Origin: Flavobacteriaceae bacterium
GTDB taxonomy: Bacteria; Bacteroidota; Bacteroidia; Flavobacteriales; Flavobacteriaceae
Direction: 5' to 3'
NCBI GenBank assembly: GCA_016744415.1
Contig: JADGEL010000001.1
Location: 310,001 to 374,000 of the forward strand
DNA length: 64,000 nt
Part shown: positions 63,968 to 64,000 of the stretch, in pieces
How the letters are laid out: every line of letters begins with the position of its first letter
Position numbering within the stretch: the stretch's first letter is position 1
Notes under the pieces: generated by a model
Database searches by the model: none
The model's input: only the letters and a program-made list of their open reading frames with translations
Told to the model about the DNA's origin: nothing
Program-made: the position numbers and the translations under genes

Positions 63968-64000
63968 AGATTACCACATCGTTTCATTCCTCGTAAAGAC
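63968..64000 (-). repeat. REP-like hairpin repeat, copy C (truncated by window edge)
   Basis: On the minus strand it reads GTCTTTACGAGGAATGAAAC and continues GATGTGGTAATCT, matching the start (GTCTTTGCGAG) and end (GACGTGGCAATCT) of copy B with few changes. Inverted relative to copies A and B. Confidence 0.65.

Noticed and set aside
1-64000. tRNA, rRNA, CRISPR, prophage or insertion sequence
   Set aside because: I scanned the intergenic gaps and translated frames and saw no cloverleaf-like sequence, no array and no transposase or integrase.

Overview
The window is a chromosomal segment of a gliding marine-type member of the Flavobacteriaceae (Bacteroidetes). The evidence is the low GC content, promoters with the Bacteroidetes TAnnTTTG element, several TTG/GTG starts, an SprA-type type IX secretion (T9SS) translocon gene, a cell-surface protein with a T9SS C-terminal sorting domain, a RemB-like gliding protein, three TonB-type proteins, and a conserved flavobacterial gene order (maeB-ruvA-sprA-gcvH-vanZ; ftsX-DUF3098-uppP-truB). 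I see no rRNA, tRNA, CRISPR array, intact insertion sequence or prophage. Most of the window is core genome.

Layout. 1-3.2 kb: end of an outer-membrane protein, a membrane-anchored spermidine-synthase-like protein, and a prenyl diphosphate synthase with a small unknown partner. 3.2-10 kb: a TetR-controlled RND efflux operon (tetR-tolC-hlyD-acrB type) with a candidate TetR operator inside its promoter. 10-14.1 kb: a 1355-residue T9SS-secreted multidomain surface protein. 14.2-18.7 kb: recX, an M13 peptidase and small unknown genes. 18.8-27.3 kb: housekeeping blocks (truB, uppP, DUF3098, ftsX; mce; rbfA and a LolC/FtsX-type permease; dusB, an M28 peptidase, a TolB-like lipoprotein). 27.3-32 kb: lepA, a DinB-like protein, a metallophosphoesterase and a short SSB, with the most interesting intergenic DNA of the window: a REP-like repeat, the relic of a T9SS-sorted gene, a second possible gene relic, a candidate small RNA gene and a LacI-type palindrome. 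32-43 kb: a DUF255 thioredoxin-like protein, a secreted protein behind a Crp/Fnr-type box, a SCO1-DUF420-TolC cluster, outer-membrane proteins and a GT32-type glycosyltransferase. 43-49 kb: an apparent operon running deoC, aldehyde dehydrogenase, a catalytically empty aldehyde dehydrogenase partner, a sugar N-acetyltransferase and a RemB-like gene. 49-51.6 kb: three tandem TonB paralogues. 51.6-62.6 kb: vanZ, gcvH, the 2384-residue sprA, ruvA and the malic enzyme/phosphotransacetylase fusion. 62.6-64 kb: queG and a moaD-like gene on divergent promoters, then a further REP-like copy cut by the window edge.

How the parts fit. SprA exports proteins such as the 1355-residue T9SS client; the RemB-like protein and SprA point to gliding. 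The TonB set energises outer-membrane transporters that lie elsewhere. No single dramatic new defence or metabolic system is evident. The best candidates for undescribed biology are the small RNA gene near 30.45 kb, the split ALDH16-like pair near 46-48 kb, the 32-33 nt hairpin repeat family, and the operator-like sites.
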